Assembly: GCA_964583335.1 (NCBI GenBank) | Contig: CAZOVG010000001.1 | Coordinates: 62,001-126,000 of the forward strand | DNA from: JAGNKE01 sp964583335 | GTDB lineage: Bacteria > Pseudomonadota > Alphaproteobacteria > Micavibrionales > Micavibrionaceae | DNA length: 64,000 nucleotides | Direction: 5' to 3' | Shown: positions 33,683 to 43,578 of the stretch, piece by piece | How positions within the stretch are numbered: position 1 is the stretch's first letter | Layout of the letters: every line of letters begins with the position of its first letter | Translations under genes and position numbers: made by a program | Notes under the pieces: model-generated | Databases searched by the model: none | What the model was told of the DNA's origin: nothing | Seen by the model: only the letters and a program-made list of their open reading frames with translations

Positions 33683-35046
33683 TTGTTTCCCTGTCTGATA
33701 AGGGTCTGCGGACTGGTGAAAACTATAGCACTGCTGGTGATAAAGTCCAACAGGTCGCCGGTCAGCCGAATATTCAATATTACGGGCCGACCCTGCTCAA
33801 CCTTCGGATTATTCCCCTCGATCCGCAGTTTTATGGCCAGTCCGCCCTTTTCCTCCTGCTCGGTGGTGAGGCTCAGGAGCTTGTAGTCAAACTGGGCCAG
33901 AATATCGCGGGTGAGCTGCATCTGCGCCCCTTCGCCGGGGATGGATTCCGGGGGCATGGAGAGTTGGCCCGGTGCGTCGGCGGTCAGCGTGCCCTTGCCG
34001 ACCGTGATTTTACCGTCCTGCCCGACCGTGAGCGGGAAGGAGCCGGAGATCGTGCCGGTCGCCTTCACCGTTTCGCCGGTGAATTCCTGCATGAGTTTGG
34101 AGACGGAGGCCTTGCTGATTTTAAGGTTGAGCGTGTAGGGCTTCGTTCCCGCAAGCGGGATGCTGACGTCCTTGGTCGAGAGCGTGCCGTCCTGCCACGG
34201 CATGGAAAGGTCGGAGAGGGTGAGCGCGGCCTTCTCCGGCGCGGCGAAGGGATAGGTATAGCGGAACGCGCCGTCATAGGCCTTGCTGTCGCCCTTGATC
34301 TTTCCGGCGATCGTCAGGGTTTTTTCGTCGGCCTCCATCGTGCCGGAGAGTTCGGCGGGGGGGATGTCCTGCTGCGCGCCCTTCTGATGGACGGTCATGG
34401 ATTTGAGGCTCCACGCGCCCTCCCATTTTTTCTTCTCCGTGTTCAGAGCGGCGGAGGCTTCGAGCGTTCCGCCCATTTTTATCCCCTCGCCCTCGAAGCT
34501 GAGCGGCGCGGGATCGAACGAAATATCCGGCTTTCCCTCTTTTTGCCATGTCGCGGCGAGGGGCAGAGTCAGGGTCCAGCCGGGGGCGGACGCGGTGAGG
34601 TTGGCGTTTTCCAGACGGATTCGATCGGCGGGGACGGCGTTTTTATATTCGTCGCTCACGGGCGGGACGAGCGCGGCCTTTTGTTCCGTCATCGGCCAGC
34701 CTTTAACAATCCAGCCCTTGTCGGTGCGTTCGAGGCGCAGGTCGAGGCCGCTCAGCGTGAGGGACTGCGCCCGGCCCGCCTGAATTTGATCGAGATCGTA
34801 ATCGGCGGTCACGGTTTCGATTTTTAGCGGGTCCTGCGGATCGCCGAAGGTCAGGTTTTCGATGCGGGCCTGATGCGTGCTTAAAGCCGCGAGAGACAGG
34901 CGGGCGTTCGGCAGGCCGTTTGTCTTAAGCTCCTGCGCGATCCTGTCCGCGACCAGCGACTTCCAGGGCGCGAACATCAACAGCGCGACGCCGACGATCA
35001 CCAGATTGATGAGAAGCAGGCCGAGGCGGAGAAGAGTCTTTTTCAT
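33679..35046 (-). CDS. ydbH: YdbH-like AsmA-superfamily lipid-transport protein
   Basis: This 455-residue protein has one N-terminal membrane helix (about 8-27) and a long periplasmic part rich in beta-strands with a repeating pattern, typical of AsmA-like bridge proteins. E. coli YdbH, with TamB and YhdP, moves phospholipids to the outer membrane. This version is about half the length of E. coli YdbH (roughly 880 residues), so it may be a short variant. Assignment rests strongly on the downstream ynbE and ydbL. Confidence 0.78.
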   Translation of the reverse strand: MKKTLLRLGLLLINLVIVGVALLMFAPWKSLVADRIAQELKTNGLPNARLSLAALSTHQARIENLTFGDPQDPLKIETVTADYDLDQIQAGRAQSLTLSGLDLRLERTDKGWIVKGWPMTEQKAALVPPVSDEYKNAVPADRIRLENANLTASAPGWTLTLPLAATWQKEGKPDISFDPAPLSFEGEGIKMGGTLEASAALNTEKKKWEGAWSLKSMTVHQKGAQQDIPPAELSGTMEADEKTLTIAGKIKGDSKAYDGAFRYTYPFAAPEKAALTLSDLSMPWQDGTLSTKDVSIPLAGTKPYTLNLKISKASVSKLMQEFTGETVKATGTISGSFPLTVGQDGKITVGKGTLTADAPGQLSMPPESIPGEGAQMQLTRDILAQFDYKLLSLTTEQEEKGGLAIKLRIEGNNPKVEQGRPVILNIRLTGDLLDFITSSAIVFTSPQTLIRQGNK

Positions 35047-35090
35047 GCGGGAAGTTTAGCGCAGCTTGGCCGCGCCTGTCACCCTGCGCG

Positions 35091-36680
35091 TTACGCCTGC
35101 TCCAGCCCGATCGCGGGGGCGCGTTCGTCGTGCCAGAGGCCCGCCGTTTTGAGTGAGCGCACGGTTTCCTCCCGCATGGCGTAGTTGAGGCCGTTGATCC
35201 GGTCGATGCCGTTGGTGAAGGCGATCATGTCGGGCGCGATCTCGCGGCGCCAGGATTTGCCGTTGAACAGGCCGTAATGGCCGACGCCTTGTTGCGTGCG
35301 ACGGCGGCGCATCGACGCCGGAATATTGTCGGCGAGATCGTGCGCGGCGAAGGTCTGGCCTGCGCCGGTGATGTCGTCCTTCTCGCCCTCGATGGTCATG
35401 AGGCCCGTGCGGTCGATGTAGGAGGGATCGACGGTGCGCTTGTCTCCGGTAAAGGGATCCTCGTATTCGAAAATGCCGCGCGCGAGATGGTGCTCCTGAA
35501 ACGCGACCTTGATGGTCTGGATGTAGTACGGCGCGGAGATATCCATCACCGTGCGGTATTCCTTATAGAAGTCCTTGCGGCGCAGGGCGGTTTCGCGGTT
35601 ACCGATGGTGAGCTGGTCGAAGTTCATTTTCTCGACCGCCTCGTTCCACGGGCCGAAGGTCATGCCGGTGGCCATTTCCTGATAGGCGTGGCTGTGGCTG
35701 TCGGCGTTCATCATCATGAAGCCGAAGAGCTGGCCGAAGCCGGAATAATACATACGGCCCGCGCCGGGATAGCCGGGAGGAACTTCGGAAATCGCGTTCT
35801 CCTCGAACCATGAGAGGGGGCGCTCGGTCGCAGTGTCGTTCACCTTCGTGGGGCTTAGCCGCGTATCGATGGGGCTGCCCATCAGGGTCATGCTCAGCGG
35901 TACGTCGGGGCTTTTATCCTCGGCCATCATGGAGACGGCGGCCAGAAGCGGCACGCCGGGCTGGCAGACCGCCAGCGTATGCACGGTCGGGCGCGTGGTC
36001 TTCGCGTTTTCGGGCTGGTGGCGAGCGTTGATGAGCGGCAGCCATTGATCCTTGAGGTAGGAGATATAATCGTTGAGGTCGAATTTCCCGGCCTCCAGGG
36101 GCACGTCTTTTACGTCCGTCCAATCGGTGATGTAGACGTCGTAATCATGCATCAGGCGGTAGACCGTGCCCGTGAGCAGCGTGTCGAAGTGGCCGGACAT
36201 GGGCGCGACGATCAGCAGCGGCGGGCGCGGCGTGTCGTGCGTTTCGCCTTCACTGTCTTGAATACTGAAATGCTTGAGGCGGCCGAAGGGCAGCTCGTCC
36301 ACGATCTCGATATTGACGTCCACGGGCTCGCCGTTGATCGTGCGCGGGGCGATCTCCGCCGCCGGGCGACCCAGCTCCTCCGCGAGGTCGGTCTTGCGCT
36401 CGGCGTCCATGATGGAGAAATCGAATTCATGCTTCCGGTGCGGCGCGTAGAGATGCTCGAGAAACTCCATATAGCCGCGCGTGACGCGCATTGGCATGGT
36501 TTCGGCGAACGGGTTGAAGGGGTTGCTGAACGCGAATTGCGCGGTCGTCGCCATCGCGTGCTGCCACTGGCGGGTGATGTCCTCGGCCTGATAGGCCATG
36601 CCGCGCAGGGCATGGACGGGTTGTTTTCGCGGCGTATACGGAGAGGCGGACTCCCCGTTGAAAGGCAAGTTCATAAACAC
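35091..36680 (-). CDS. phaZ: Intracellular polyhydroxyalkanoate depolymerase
   Basis: This 529-residue protein matches the intracellular PHB depolymerase family, which mobilises stored polyhydroxybutyrate. It has an alpha/beta-hydrolase build, with LLIVAPMSGHFDTLLTG, VYITDWTDVKDVPLEAGKF, and a lipase-box-like AVCQPGVPLLAAV in which Cys is the presumed nucleophile. The C-terminal GVGHYGLFNGKSWRREI holds the catalytic His. It is about 100 residues longer than typical family members, mostly from an N-terminal extension and internal spacing. A CTGC-N3-GCAG palindrome about 125 bp upstream resembles the PhaR operator. Confidence 0.9.
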   Translation of the reverse strand: MFMNLPFNGESASPYTPRKQPVHALRGMAYQAEDITRQWQHAMATTAQFAFSNPFNPFAETMPMRVTRGYMEFLEHLYAPHRKHEFDFSIMDAERKTDLAEELGRPAAEIAPRTINGEPVDVNIEIVDELPFGRLKHFSIQDSEGETHDTPRPPLLIVAPMSGHFDTLLTGTVYRLMHDYDVYITDWTDVKDVPLEAGKFDLNDYISYLKDQWLPLINARHQPENAKTTRPTVHTLAVCQPGVPLLAAVSMMAEDKSPDVPLSMTLMGSPIDTRLSPTKVNDTATERPLSWFEENAISEVPPGYPGAGRMYYSGFGQLFGFMMMNADSHSHAYQEMATGMTFGPWNEAVEKMNFDQLTIGNRETALRRKDFYKEYRTVMDISAPYYIQTIKVAFQEHHLARGIFEYEDPFTGDKRTVDPSYIDRTGLMTIEGEKDDITGAGQTFAAHDLADNIPASMRRRRTQQGVGHYGLFNGKSWRREIAPDMIAFTNGIDRINGLNYAMREETVRSLKTAGLWHDERAPAIGLEQA

Positions 36681-36798
36681 ACCCCTTTGTTCTTTTTGGA
36701 ACGCATCAGGATTAAGATTTTTATCTTTGATATTATAGTATGCGGGTGTGCCGAAAAAATAAAGTTTGTTTCACAAAAAATTGCAGAAAGCTTATAAA

Positions 36799-36817
36799 AT
36801 TGCTGCATGGCAGCAAT
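36799..36817. promoter_or_regulatory. Palindrome: PhaR-like operator or leuA terminator
   Basis: ATTGCTGC-ATG-GCAGCAAT contains CTGC-N3-GCAG (36803-36813), the reported binding pattern of PhaR repressors of alphaproteobacterial polyester genes. It also forms a hairpin followed on the - strand by a TTTTATAAG run after leuA. Both readings are possible. Confidence 0.45.
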
Positions 36818-36865
36818 GCTCATGCCCCCCGGTTTGTGGCACGAGCGCTTATATAACTTTTTGGA

Positions 36866-38452
<1,587 letters not shown>

Positions 38453-38582
38453 TTTCAGTCGGGCTCCTTATGCTTTGCGCGTCCCCGCACAGGGTTCTAC
38501 TGCGCTTTTCGTTCTTTTTCAATGTTCTGGAAGATTTTCCGGTCCCCTGAAGCGCAGGCGCACCGTGGCGCCTCATGCCCGC

Positions 38583-38639
38583 TCAGGGGTTCATAAGGAG
38601 GAGGCTTAGGAGCAGCAGGGATGCGCTTTTCTTGTCCAT
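38583..38639 (-). CDS. leuL: leuA leader peptide (attenuator), 18 codons
   Basis: This ORF, too short for routine prediction, encodes MDKKSASLLLLSLLLMNP. Seven of its 18 residues are Leu, in blocks of four and three. It lies about 130 bp upstream of leuA on the same strand. Overlapping its stop is CCCCTGA, complementary to TCAGGGG about 40 nt downstream, and an inner AGGCGC/GCGCCT hairpin lies between. This is the classic layout of a leucine attenuator. I see no clear U-run terminator, so the control may be translational or the terminator may be weak. Confidence 0.72.
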   Translation of the reverse strand: MDKKSASLLLLSLLLMNP

Positions 38640-38699
38640 GGGGGCATTAAAGCCGAAAGCGGCCCTCTCACGCAACGATTTTCTGCGATTTTCCGGTTT

Positions 38700-38933
38700 T
38701 TAGCCGATTTCGTCGAGGTTGTGGCCCTCGGGCGGCTCGACGGGTTTTTGCTGGCCGCCGGGGCCGTACAGGAAGTGGGTCTGGGCTTCGGCGCCCTTCC
38801 GGGCGGAAAAGCGGGCGCGTTCGCGCTGCTCCTCGGTGTTCATGCCTTCGTTGTCAACCTTCGAGACGGGCGTGACGCGGCCTGAATATCTCTGCCAGAA
38901 CGCCCGCAGGGAGTTGCCCAAACCTTCGATCAT
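38700..38933 (-). CDS. Small protein of unknown function
   Basis: I do not recognise this 77-residue protein. It starts MIEGLGNSLRAFWQRYSGRV and is charged, with EEQRERARFSARKGAEAQ in the middle and a proline-rich end. There is no signal peptide. It lies upstream of the leuA leader on the same strand, with a 60-bp gap, and could be an independent gene. Confidence 0.55.
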   Translation of the reverse strand: MIEGLGNSLRAFWQRYSGRVTPVSKVDNEGMNTEEQRERARFSARKGAEAQTHFLYGPGGQQKPVEPPEGHNLDEIG

Positions 38934-39003
38934 TGCCGTTTACCCCAAAAATTGTCGTCTTTAACCCATTTCAGCATAAACGGGCCGGAAAGGCAAAATT
39001 GCG

Positions 39004-39174
39004 TCAGATCAGCTCCCGCGCCTCGCTGGGCAGCATGATGGGGATGCCTTCGCGGATCGGGTAGGCCAATCTAGCCGCGTCTGAGATGAGTTCCTGTTTC
39101 TCCCGGTCGTAGCGCAGCGGCGCCTTGGTCACGGGGCAGACCAGAATTTCGAGCAGCTTGGGATCGACGTCCAT
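39004..39174 (-). CDS. Trm112-like small protein
   Basis: This 56-residue protein matches the Trm112/YcaR (UPF0434) family: LLEILVCPVTKAPLRYD near the start and AYPIREGIPIMLPSEAREL at the end. In this copy only one Cys of the usual zinc-binding set is kept (CPVTKAPL), which is common among alphaproteobacterial members. Trm112 proteins activate methyltransferases, though the bacterial role is unclear. The start at 39174 was chosen because the longer frame to 39297 runs inside the upstream gene. Confidence 0.85.
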   Translation of the reverse strand: MDVDPKLLEILVCPVTKAPLRYDREKQELISDAARLAYPIREGIPIMLPSEARELI

Positions 39175-39182
39175 CAGCGGCC

Positions 39183-40100
39183 TCACGAGAAGAGAATTGA
39201 GGAGAGTTTCTTGCGCGCCTCGATGGTTACGGGGTCGGCGTGGCCCATCGCTTCGAAGAGTTTGAGCAATTCCTTGCGGGCGGCCTCCTCGTTCCATTTG
39301 CGGTCGATGGCGATGGATTCCAGAAGGTGGTCGGTCGCGGCCTCTTTATTTCCGGCGGCGTAGAGGGCCAGCGCGAGGTCGATGCGGGCCTGATGATCCT
39401 TCGGGTTTGCGGCGACCTTCGCCTCCAGTTCCGCGGTCGCGCCGACGGGGGCCTTGCGAGCAATTTCAATGGCGGATTTGGCTTCGGCGAAGTTGCGGTC
39501 CTTGGCGATGGAGTCGGGGGCGTTGGCGATCATGCCTTCGGCCTGCTCGATATCCCCGGCGGCGAGGAAGCAGCGCACCATGCCGACGAAGGCGGGGGCG
39601 TTGTCGGGGTCTTGCTGGAGGATGTCGATATAGACGGATTGCGCCCCGGCGATGTCGCCCTGCGCCAACGCCAGCGCGGCGGCTTCGAGCGCCTTGGGCA
39701 CGTCGATGGAGTCGGGGCGGTTGTTGCGGGCCATCTTGACGAGCGCGCCGATGAATTCGCGCAGCTGGCTTTCGGGCAGGTTGCCCTGAAAGGCGTCGAT
39801 GGGCTGTGCCTGATAAAAGGCGTATACGGTCGGCACGGACTGGATGCGGAGCATCGCGGCGAGTTGCTGGTTCTCGTCGATATTGACCTTGGCCAGAAGA
39901 ACCTCGCCTTTCGTTTCGCGCACGAGGCGTTCGAGCACGGGCATCAACTGTTTGCAGGGGCCGCACCACGGCGCCCAGAAATCGACGATGACCGGCGCGT
40001 TGAGGGAGGCGCGCATGACCTTGTCCTCGAAGTCCTGCGCAGAAACATCGTAAACCGAGTCGAGAATTTCCCCCGAGGCGATCGGTGTTGCCGGGCTCAT
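39183..40100 (-). CDS. cnoX: Thioredoxin-TPR co-chaperone CnoX/YbbN
   Basis: This 305-residue protein combines an N-terminal thioredoxin domain with active site WAPWCGPCKQL (about 48-58, both Cys present) and a C-terminal tetratricopeptide-repeat region (about 130-305). This is the CnoX (YbbN) layout. CnoX protects proteins from overoxidation and hands them to GroEL or DnaK/J. The E. coli protein lacks the CxxC pair, whereas Caulobacter CnoX is redox-active; this one should be too. The ATG at 40100 follows GAGGAAACC. Confidence 0.92.
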   Translation of the reverse strand: MSPATPIASGEILDSVYDVSAQDFEDKVMRASLNAPVIVDFWAPWCGPCKQLMPVLERLVRETKGEVLLAKVNIDENQQLAAMLRIQSVPTVYAFYQAQPIDAFQGNLPESQLREFIGALVKMARNNRPDSIDVPKALEAAALALAQGDIAGAQSVYIDILQQDPDNAPAFVGMVRCFLAAGDIEQAEGMIANAPDSIAKDRNFAEAKSAIEIARKAPVGATAELEAKVAANPKDHQARIDLALALYAAGNKEAATDHLLESIAIDRKWNEEAARKELLKLFEAMGHADPVTIEARKKLSSILFS

Positions 40101-40251
40101 GGTTTCCTCGTTCCTTGTTACGGGTTTGGCTTTCCAGTTGCCGCCGAAAATCATGCGGGAGTCTCCTTGGGCTTATCGGGCCGTTTCATGCTTGAATTGC
40201 ACTCGCGAAGCTAAACTATATGCGGGAAAAATGCAAAGGCTTATAGGGGAA

Positions 40252-40794
40252 TCAATCGGGCGCGGCAAGGCGGAGATCCACGATTTCCGGCTTGTGGCCC
40301 ACATGCTCGATGAAGCGGATCAGGTCGGCGGGGGAGAGGCCGATCGTCATGGCGTTGTCGAGGGGGTGGTAGTTCACGAGCGGCGCTTCCATCATGCCGG
40401 CATCGAGCATGATGCGGACCTTTTTTCCGGTGTCGTTGATGATGCAAAACGGGCAGACCGAGCCGGGGCGGATGCCCAGATATTGCCAGAGACGCTCGGG
40501 CGAGCCGAAAGAGAGCCGCCCGCTGCCCAGCACATCGGCCAGTTTTTTCATGTCGATCCGGGTTTCGTTCGCGGCGACCACGAGGAACATGTCCTCTTTT
40601 TTGTCGCGCACAAACAGGTTGCGGCAATGCACGCCGGGGATGGATTCCTTGAGGTGAATCCCCTCCTCCACGGTAAAGATCGGCTCGTGGCGGTGAAGTT
40701 TATAAGTAATATTTAAACTATCCAAAAGCATAAGGAGCTGTTCCGGCGATACCGGAAGGCCCCTATCTTGTTGAACTTGCATTGCTTTTTCCAT
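40252..40794 (-). CDS. ProX/YbaK-type aminoacyl-tRNA deacylase
   Basis: This 180-residue protein belongs to the YbaK/ProRS-associated editing domain family, most like ProXp-ala (PrdX), which hydrolyses Ala-tRNA-Pro. Key blocks are YKLHRHEPIFTVEEG at the N-terminus, HCRNLFVRDKKEDMFLVVA (about 55-73), and the segment GIRPGSVCPFCIINDTGKKV. The GxxPGxV...P pattern is typical of ProX. The exact tRNA substrate is inferred. It stands alone with AT-rich flanks. Confidence 0.88.
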   Translation of the reverse strand: MEKAMQVQQDRGLPVSPEQLLMLLDSLNITYKLHRHEPIFTVEEGIHLKESIPGVHCRNLFVRDKKEDMFLVVAANETRIDMKKLADVLGSGRLSFGSPERLWQYLGIRPGSVCPFCIINDTGKKVRIMLDAGMMEAPLVNYHPLDNAMTIGLSPADLIRFIEHVGHKPEIVDLRLAAPD

Positions 40795-40979
40795 GTTTTT
40801 GCCTAATTTTCGGAAAATTTATCTCAAATGCTTTTTTTCGTGCAATTCCATAATGCAGCGCGTTACAATGATATTATGACAACATTGCTTTTATTGTGGT
40901 CTGAACGACGCCTCTAAGACTTTCTTTAAGGTTTTTGCGTTAGAATTCAACACAATATCGCGTGTGTGGGGATATTCAA

Positions 40980-41234
40980 ATGGAATTCGAAGGGCCAGAG
41001 GCGTTGTTGCAACGTATGGCGGAGGTGGGCGTAGCCCCTCTCGACAATCAGGCCGTGGCCAACAGCCTTGGACGCGGATTCGAGTCTTACAGCCTCTCGG
41101 GCAAGCTGCCCGGACAGGAATCCCTGATCTCCGACGATCTTTCTGCCGCTCTGCCGGAGGCCGAGCCGGCTCCGAAGGTCGCGGCGGTCGATCCCGAATA
41201 CACCTTCGCCAACAGATTGCCGGGGCTTGCGTGA
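40980..41234 (+). CDS. Small protein of unknown function (first of coupled pair)
   Basis: I do not recognise this 84-residue protein. It begins MEFEGPEALLQRMAEVGVAP, has no signal peptide, and its C-terminal half is Pro/Ala-rich. Its TGA stop overlaps the ATG of the next gene (TGATG), so the pair is translationally coupled. An in-frame GTG at 40962 would add six residues. Confidence 0.6.
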   Translation: MEFEGPEALLQRMAEVGVAPLDNQAVANSLGRGFESYSLSGKLPGQESLISDDLSAALPEAEPAPKVAAVDPEYTFANRLPGLA

Positions 41235-41518
41235 TGAATATCGAGCTGGGCGTTCTGCATGACGGGGGGGTAATGATGGTCAGCGACAGACCCCTGCCCG
41301 ATATCGTCTGCCGCGTCGAATATTACCGGGACCAGCGGCTGTTCATGCTGGTCTATCACGAGCCGGGGCTCGAGGAAGACCTGATGCACTATGAGGTGCC
41401 CGCGCCGATGACCAACCGGGTCGAGGCCAGCCCCAACATCATGATCTATTCCCTGTTCCCCAATCACGAACCGATCGGCTACCGGGTGCCGCTGGTGCAG
41501 GTGGGCGGGCTTTACTAA
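41234..41518 (+). CDS. Small protein of unknown function (second of coupled pair)
   Basis: This 94-residue protein begins MNIELGVLHDGGVMMVSDRP and continues with VCRVEYYRDQRLFMLVYHEP and a C-terminal IGYRVPLVQVGGLY. It looks like a compact beta-rich cytosolic domain and I do not recognise the family. The ATG overlaps the preceding stop by one base. A tRNA-Gly gene follows about 110 bp downstream. Confidence 0.65.
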   Translation: MNIELGVLHDGGVMMVSDRPLPDIVCRVEYYRDQRLFMLVYHEPGLEEDLMHYEVPAPMTNRVEASPNIMIYSLFPNHEPIGYRVPLVQVGGLY

Positions 41519-41626
41519 AGCCTGTTTCGGGCCCTTTTCCGGGCTTTGCGGGCGCCGCAAATTCAGACTTGCAATTCCCCCTCAATGTCCTTATAAAAAC
41601 CCCACGATCAGCTGAATGGTTGTTAA

Positions 41627-41701
41627 GCGAGTGTAGCTCAGGGGTAGAGCGATACCTTGCCAAGGTATAGGTCGAGGGTTCGAAGCCCTTCACTCGCTCC
41701 A
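41627..41701 (+). tRNA. tRNA-Gly (anticodon GCC)
   Basis: The 75-nt cloverleaf includes an encoded CCA end. The acceptor stem is GCGAGTG/CACTCGC, the D arm is GTAGCTCAGGGGTAGAGC, the anticodon stem ATACC/GGTAT holds the loop TTGCCAA with GCC at 41659-41661, and the T arm is GAGGGTTCGAAGCCCTT. Confidence 0.96.
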
Positions 41702-41777
41702 TTCACCTTCCCCCCATATCATCCGAGGCAAGACAGAAACCCTTGAGCGGTCAGGGTTTTGGCTTTACTGTTTTCCT

Positions 41778-43031
41778 ATGACATCCCAGACGATGCCCGT
41801 GAAAAAATCGCTTCAGAATATCCGCGTTCTCGATCTCTCGCGCGTGCTGGCGGGGCCTTATTGCACGCAGATGCTCGGCGATCTGGGGGCGGAAATCATC
41901 AAGATCGAAAAGCCGGGCGCGGGCGACGACACGCGCCTGTGGGGGCCGCCGTTTTTGAAAGACGCAAACGGCAACGACACGCACGAGAGCGCGTATTATC
42001 TCTCGATCAACCGCAATAAAAAATCGGTGGCCGTCGATATCAAAACGAAAGAGGGTCAGGCGATCATCCACCAGTTGCTTGAGAGTTCGGACATCCTGAT
42101 CGAGAATTTCAAAGTCGGCGGGCTGGAGAAATACGGGCTGGGATACGCGCAGCTGAAGGCGAAATATCCGAAGCTGATTTATTGTTCGATCACGGGGTTC
42201 GGGCAGAGCGGGCCGCTGGCGGCGGAGCCGGGCTACGATCTGGCGGCGCAAGCGATGGGCGGGTTGATGGCCGTGACGGGCGAGCCGGACGGGGCGCCGA
42301 TGAAGGTCGGCGTCGCGCTGAGCGATATCATGACGGGCCTGAACGCCACTATTGGAATTTTGGCGGCGCTTCACCATCGCGAGCAGACGGGCGAGGGGCA
42401 GTTGATCGACGTCGCGCTGGTCGATTGCACGCTGGCCTCGCTTACGAACCTCGCGCAGTATTATCTGACGAGCGGGCAGCCCGCGCCGCGATCGGGCAAC
42501 GCGCACAGCACGATCGTTCCCTATCAGGCGTTCCAAGTCAAAGACGGCTATATCGTGGTCGCGGTCGGGAATAACGAACAGTTCGCGCGGTTCTGCGCGA
42601 TGATCGGCAAGCCGGAATGGGCGGAGGACGCGCGTTTTGCCAAAAATAAAAACCGCGTGCTCAACCGGGGGACGCTCATCCCGATGATCGAGGAGGCGCT
42701 GCGGGAACAGACGAGCGCGCACTGGATCGAGAAGATGCTCGCGGCGGATATTCCGGGCGGGCCCGTTAATACGATGGATCAAGTCTTTGCGACGCCGCAG
42801 GTGCGGCACCGGGAGATGGACATTTCGATGGACCATATTCAAAGCCCCGACCCGATCAGGCTGGTGGGCAGCCCGCTCAAACTCTCGCAGACGCCCGTTT
42901 CCTATGCGCTTGCGCCGCCCGTTCTGGGGCAGGATACGCAGGAGGTTCTTCAGCAGGTTCTCAATCTCAGCGCCGAGCGGCTGGCGGAGCTGGAAGATGC
43001 CGGGGTCATCGAACGCGCGAAGGTGTCCTGA
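41778..43031 (+). CDS. CaiB/BaiF-family class III CoA-transferase
   Basis: This 417-residue protein belongs to the formyl-CoA/carnitine CoA-transferase family, which moves CoA between carboxylic acids. Visible motifs are VLDLSRVLAGPYCTQMLGDL (N-terminal Rossmann region), ITGFGQSGP and GYDLAAQAMGGLMAVTG, in which the Asp is the expected CoA-thioester nucleophile. The substrate cannot be told from the sequence; alpha-methylacyl-CoA racemases are a close alternative. The gene stands alone after the tRNA. Confidence 0.88.
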   Translation: MTSQTMPVKKSLQNIRVLDLSRVLAGPYCTQMLGDLGAEIIKIEKPGAGDDTRLWGPPFLKDANGNDTHESAYYLSINRNKKSVAVDIKTKEGQAIIHQLLESSDILIENFKVGGLEKYGLGYAQLKAKYPKLIYCSITGFGQSGPLAAEPGYDLAAQAMGGLMAVTGEPDGAPMKVGVALSDIMTGLNATIGILAALHHREQTGEGQLIDVALVDCTLASLTNLAQYYLTSGQPAPRSGNAHSTIVPYQAFQVKDGYIVVAVGNNEQFARFCAMIGKPEWAEDARFAKNKNRVLNRGTLIPMIEEALREQTSAHWIEKMLAADIPGGPVNTMDQVFATPQVRHREMDISMDHIQSPDPIRLVGSPLKLSQTPVSYALAPPVLGQDTQEVLQQVLNLSAERLAELEDAGVIERAKVS

Positions 43032-43145
43032 AGTCTTACATTTGATCCCATTTCATGACTTGTATGTTCCGGGACAGGGTACTTAATTTTTGGGCTAAGG
43101 CGGTTATTGTTCTGCGCCCATAAAAAGCGGTCCGTTGGAAAAGAA

Positions 43146-43171
43146 AAAACGCCGGATTGCTCCGGCGTTTT
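43146..43171. terminator. Bidirectional rho-independent terminator
   Basis: Stem AAAACGCCGGA/TCCGGCGTTTT with a TTGC loop is perfect over 11 bp. It lies between the convergent CoA-transferase and small membrane-protein genes. Confidence 0.9.
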
Positions 43172-43206
43172 CTGAAATTCTCGAATTAAAATTCCTCTAA
43201 AGGAAT

Positions 43207-43578
43207 TTACTCCTGAGGAGCGGCCTCAGCGGGTGCTTCTTCTGCGGGAACTTCCTCTGCCGGTGCTTCTTCAGCAGCGGGAGGCTCTTCAGTCGCAGAC
43301 TCTTCGGTCGCGGCCTCTTCAGATGCAGCTTCTTCACCTTCGGCGGCGGCCTCGCCTTCGGCAGGCTCTGTGGCTTCAACAGGCTGTCCGGTGATCTGGT
43401 AGTAAACCGTCTTCACCTTGGTCTCGATTACGTTATGGCCGAACTGATGGATCAGCACGACTGTCCCCAGGAAGATAAACAGAACGACGATCATCGCGAA
43501 GTAAAGACGGCTAGCGCGAGCCTTTCCTTCAGGGCTTTTCGGATCGGGATAGTTATTCGGATTCTTTGATTCGGCCAT
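43207..43578 (-). CDS. Single-pass membrane protein with Ala/Glu-rich tail
   Basis: I do not recognise this 123-residue protein. A cytosolic N-terminus (1-26) is followed by one membrane helix, LYFAMIVVLFIFLGTVVLI (about 25-43). The C-terminal 60 residues are almost entirely Ala, Glu, Pro and Thr in degenerate repeats (EEAPAEEVPAEEAPAEAAP), probably extended and acidic. A GGAGGAGCC ribosome site precedes the ATG. Confidence 0.7.
   Translation of the reverse strand: MAESKNPNNYPDPKSPEGKARASRLYFAMIVVLFIFLGTVVLIHQFGHNVIETKVKTVYYQITGQPVEATEPAEGEAAAEGEEAASEEAATEESATEEPPAAEEAPAEEVPAEEAPAEAAPQE

Noticed and set aside
43060..43080. CGGGACAGGGTA shared with the region just upstream of the retron RNA
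   Set aside because: Shared 12-mers are expected by chance many times in 64 kb; nothing else around the two sites matches.
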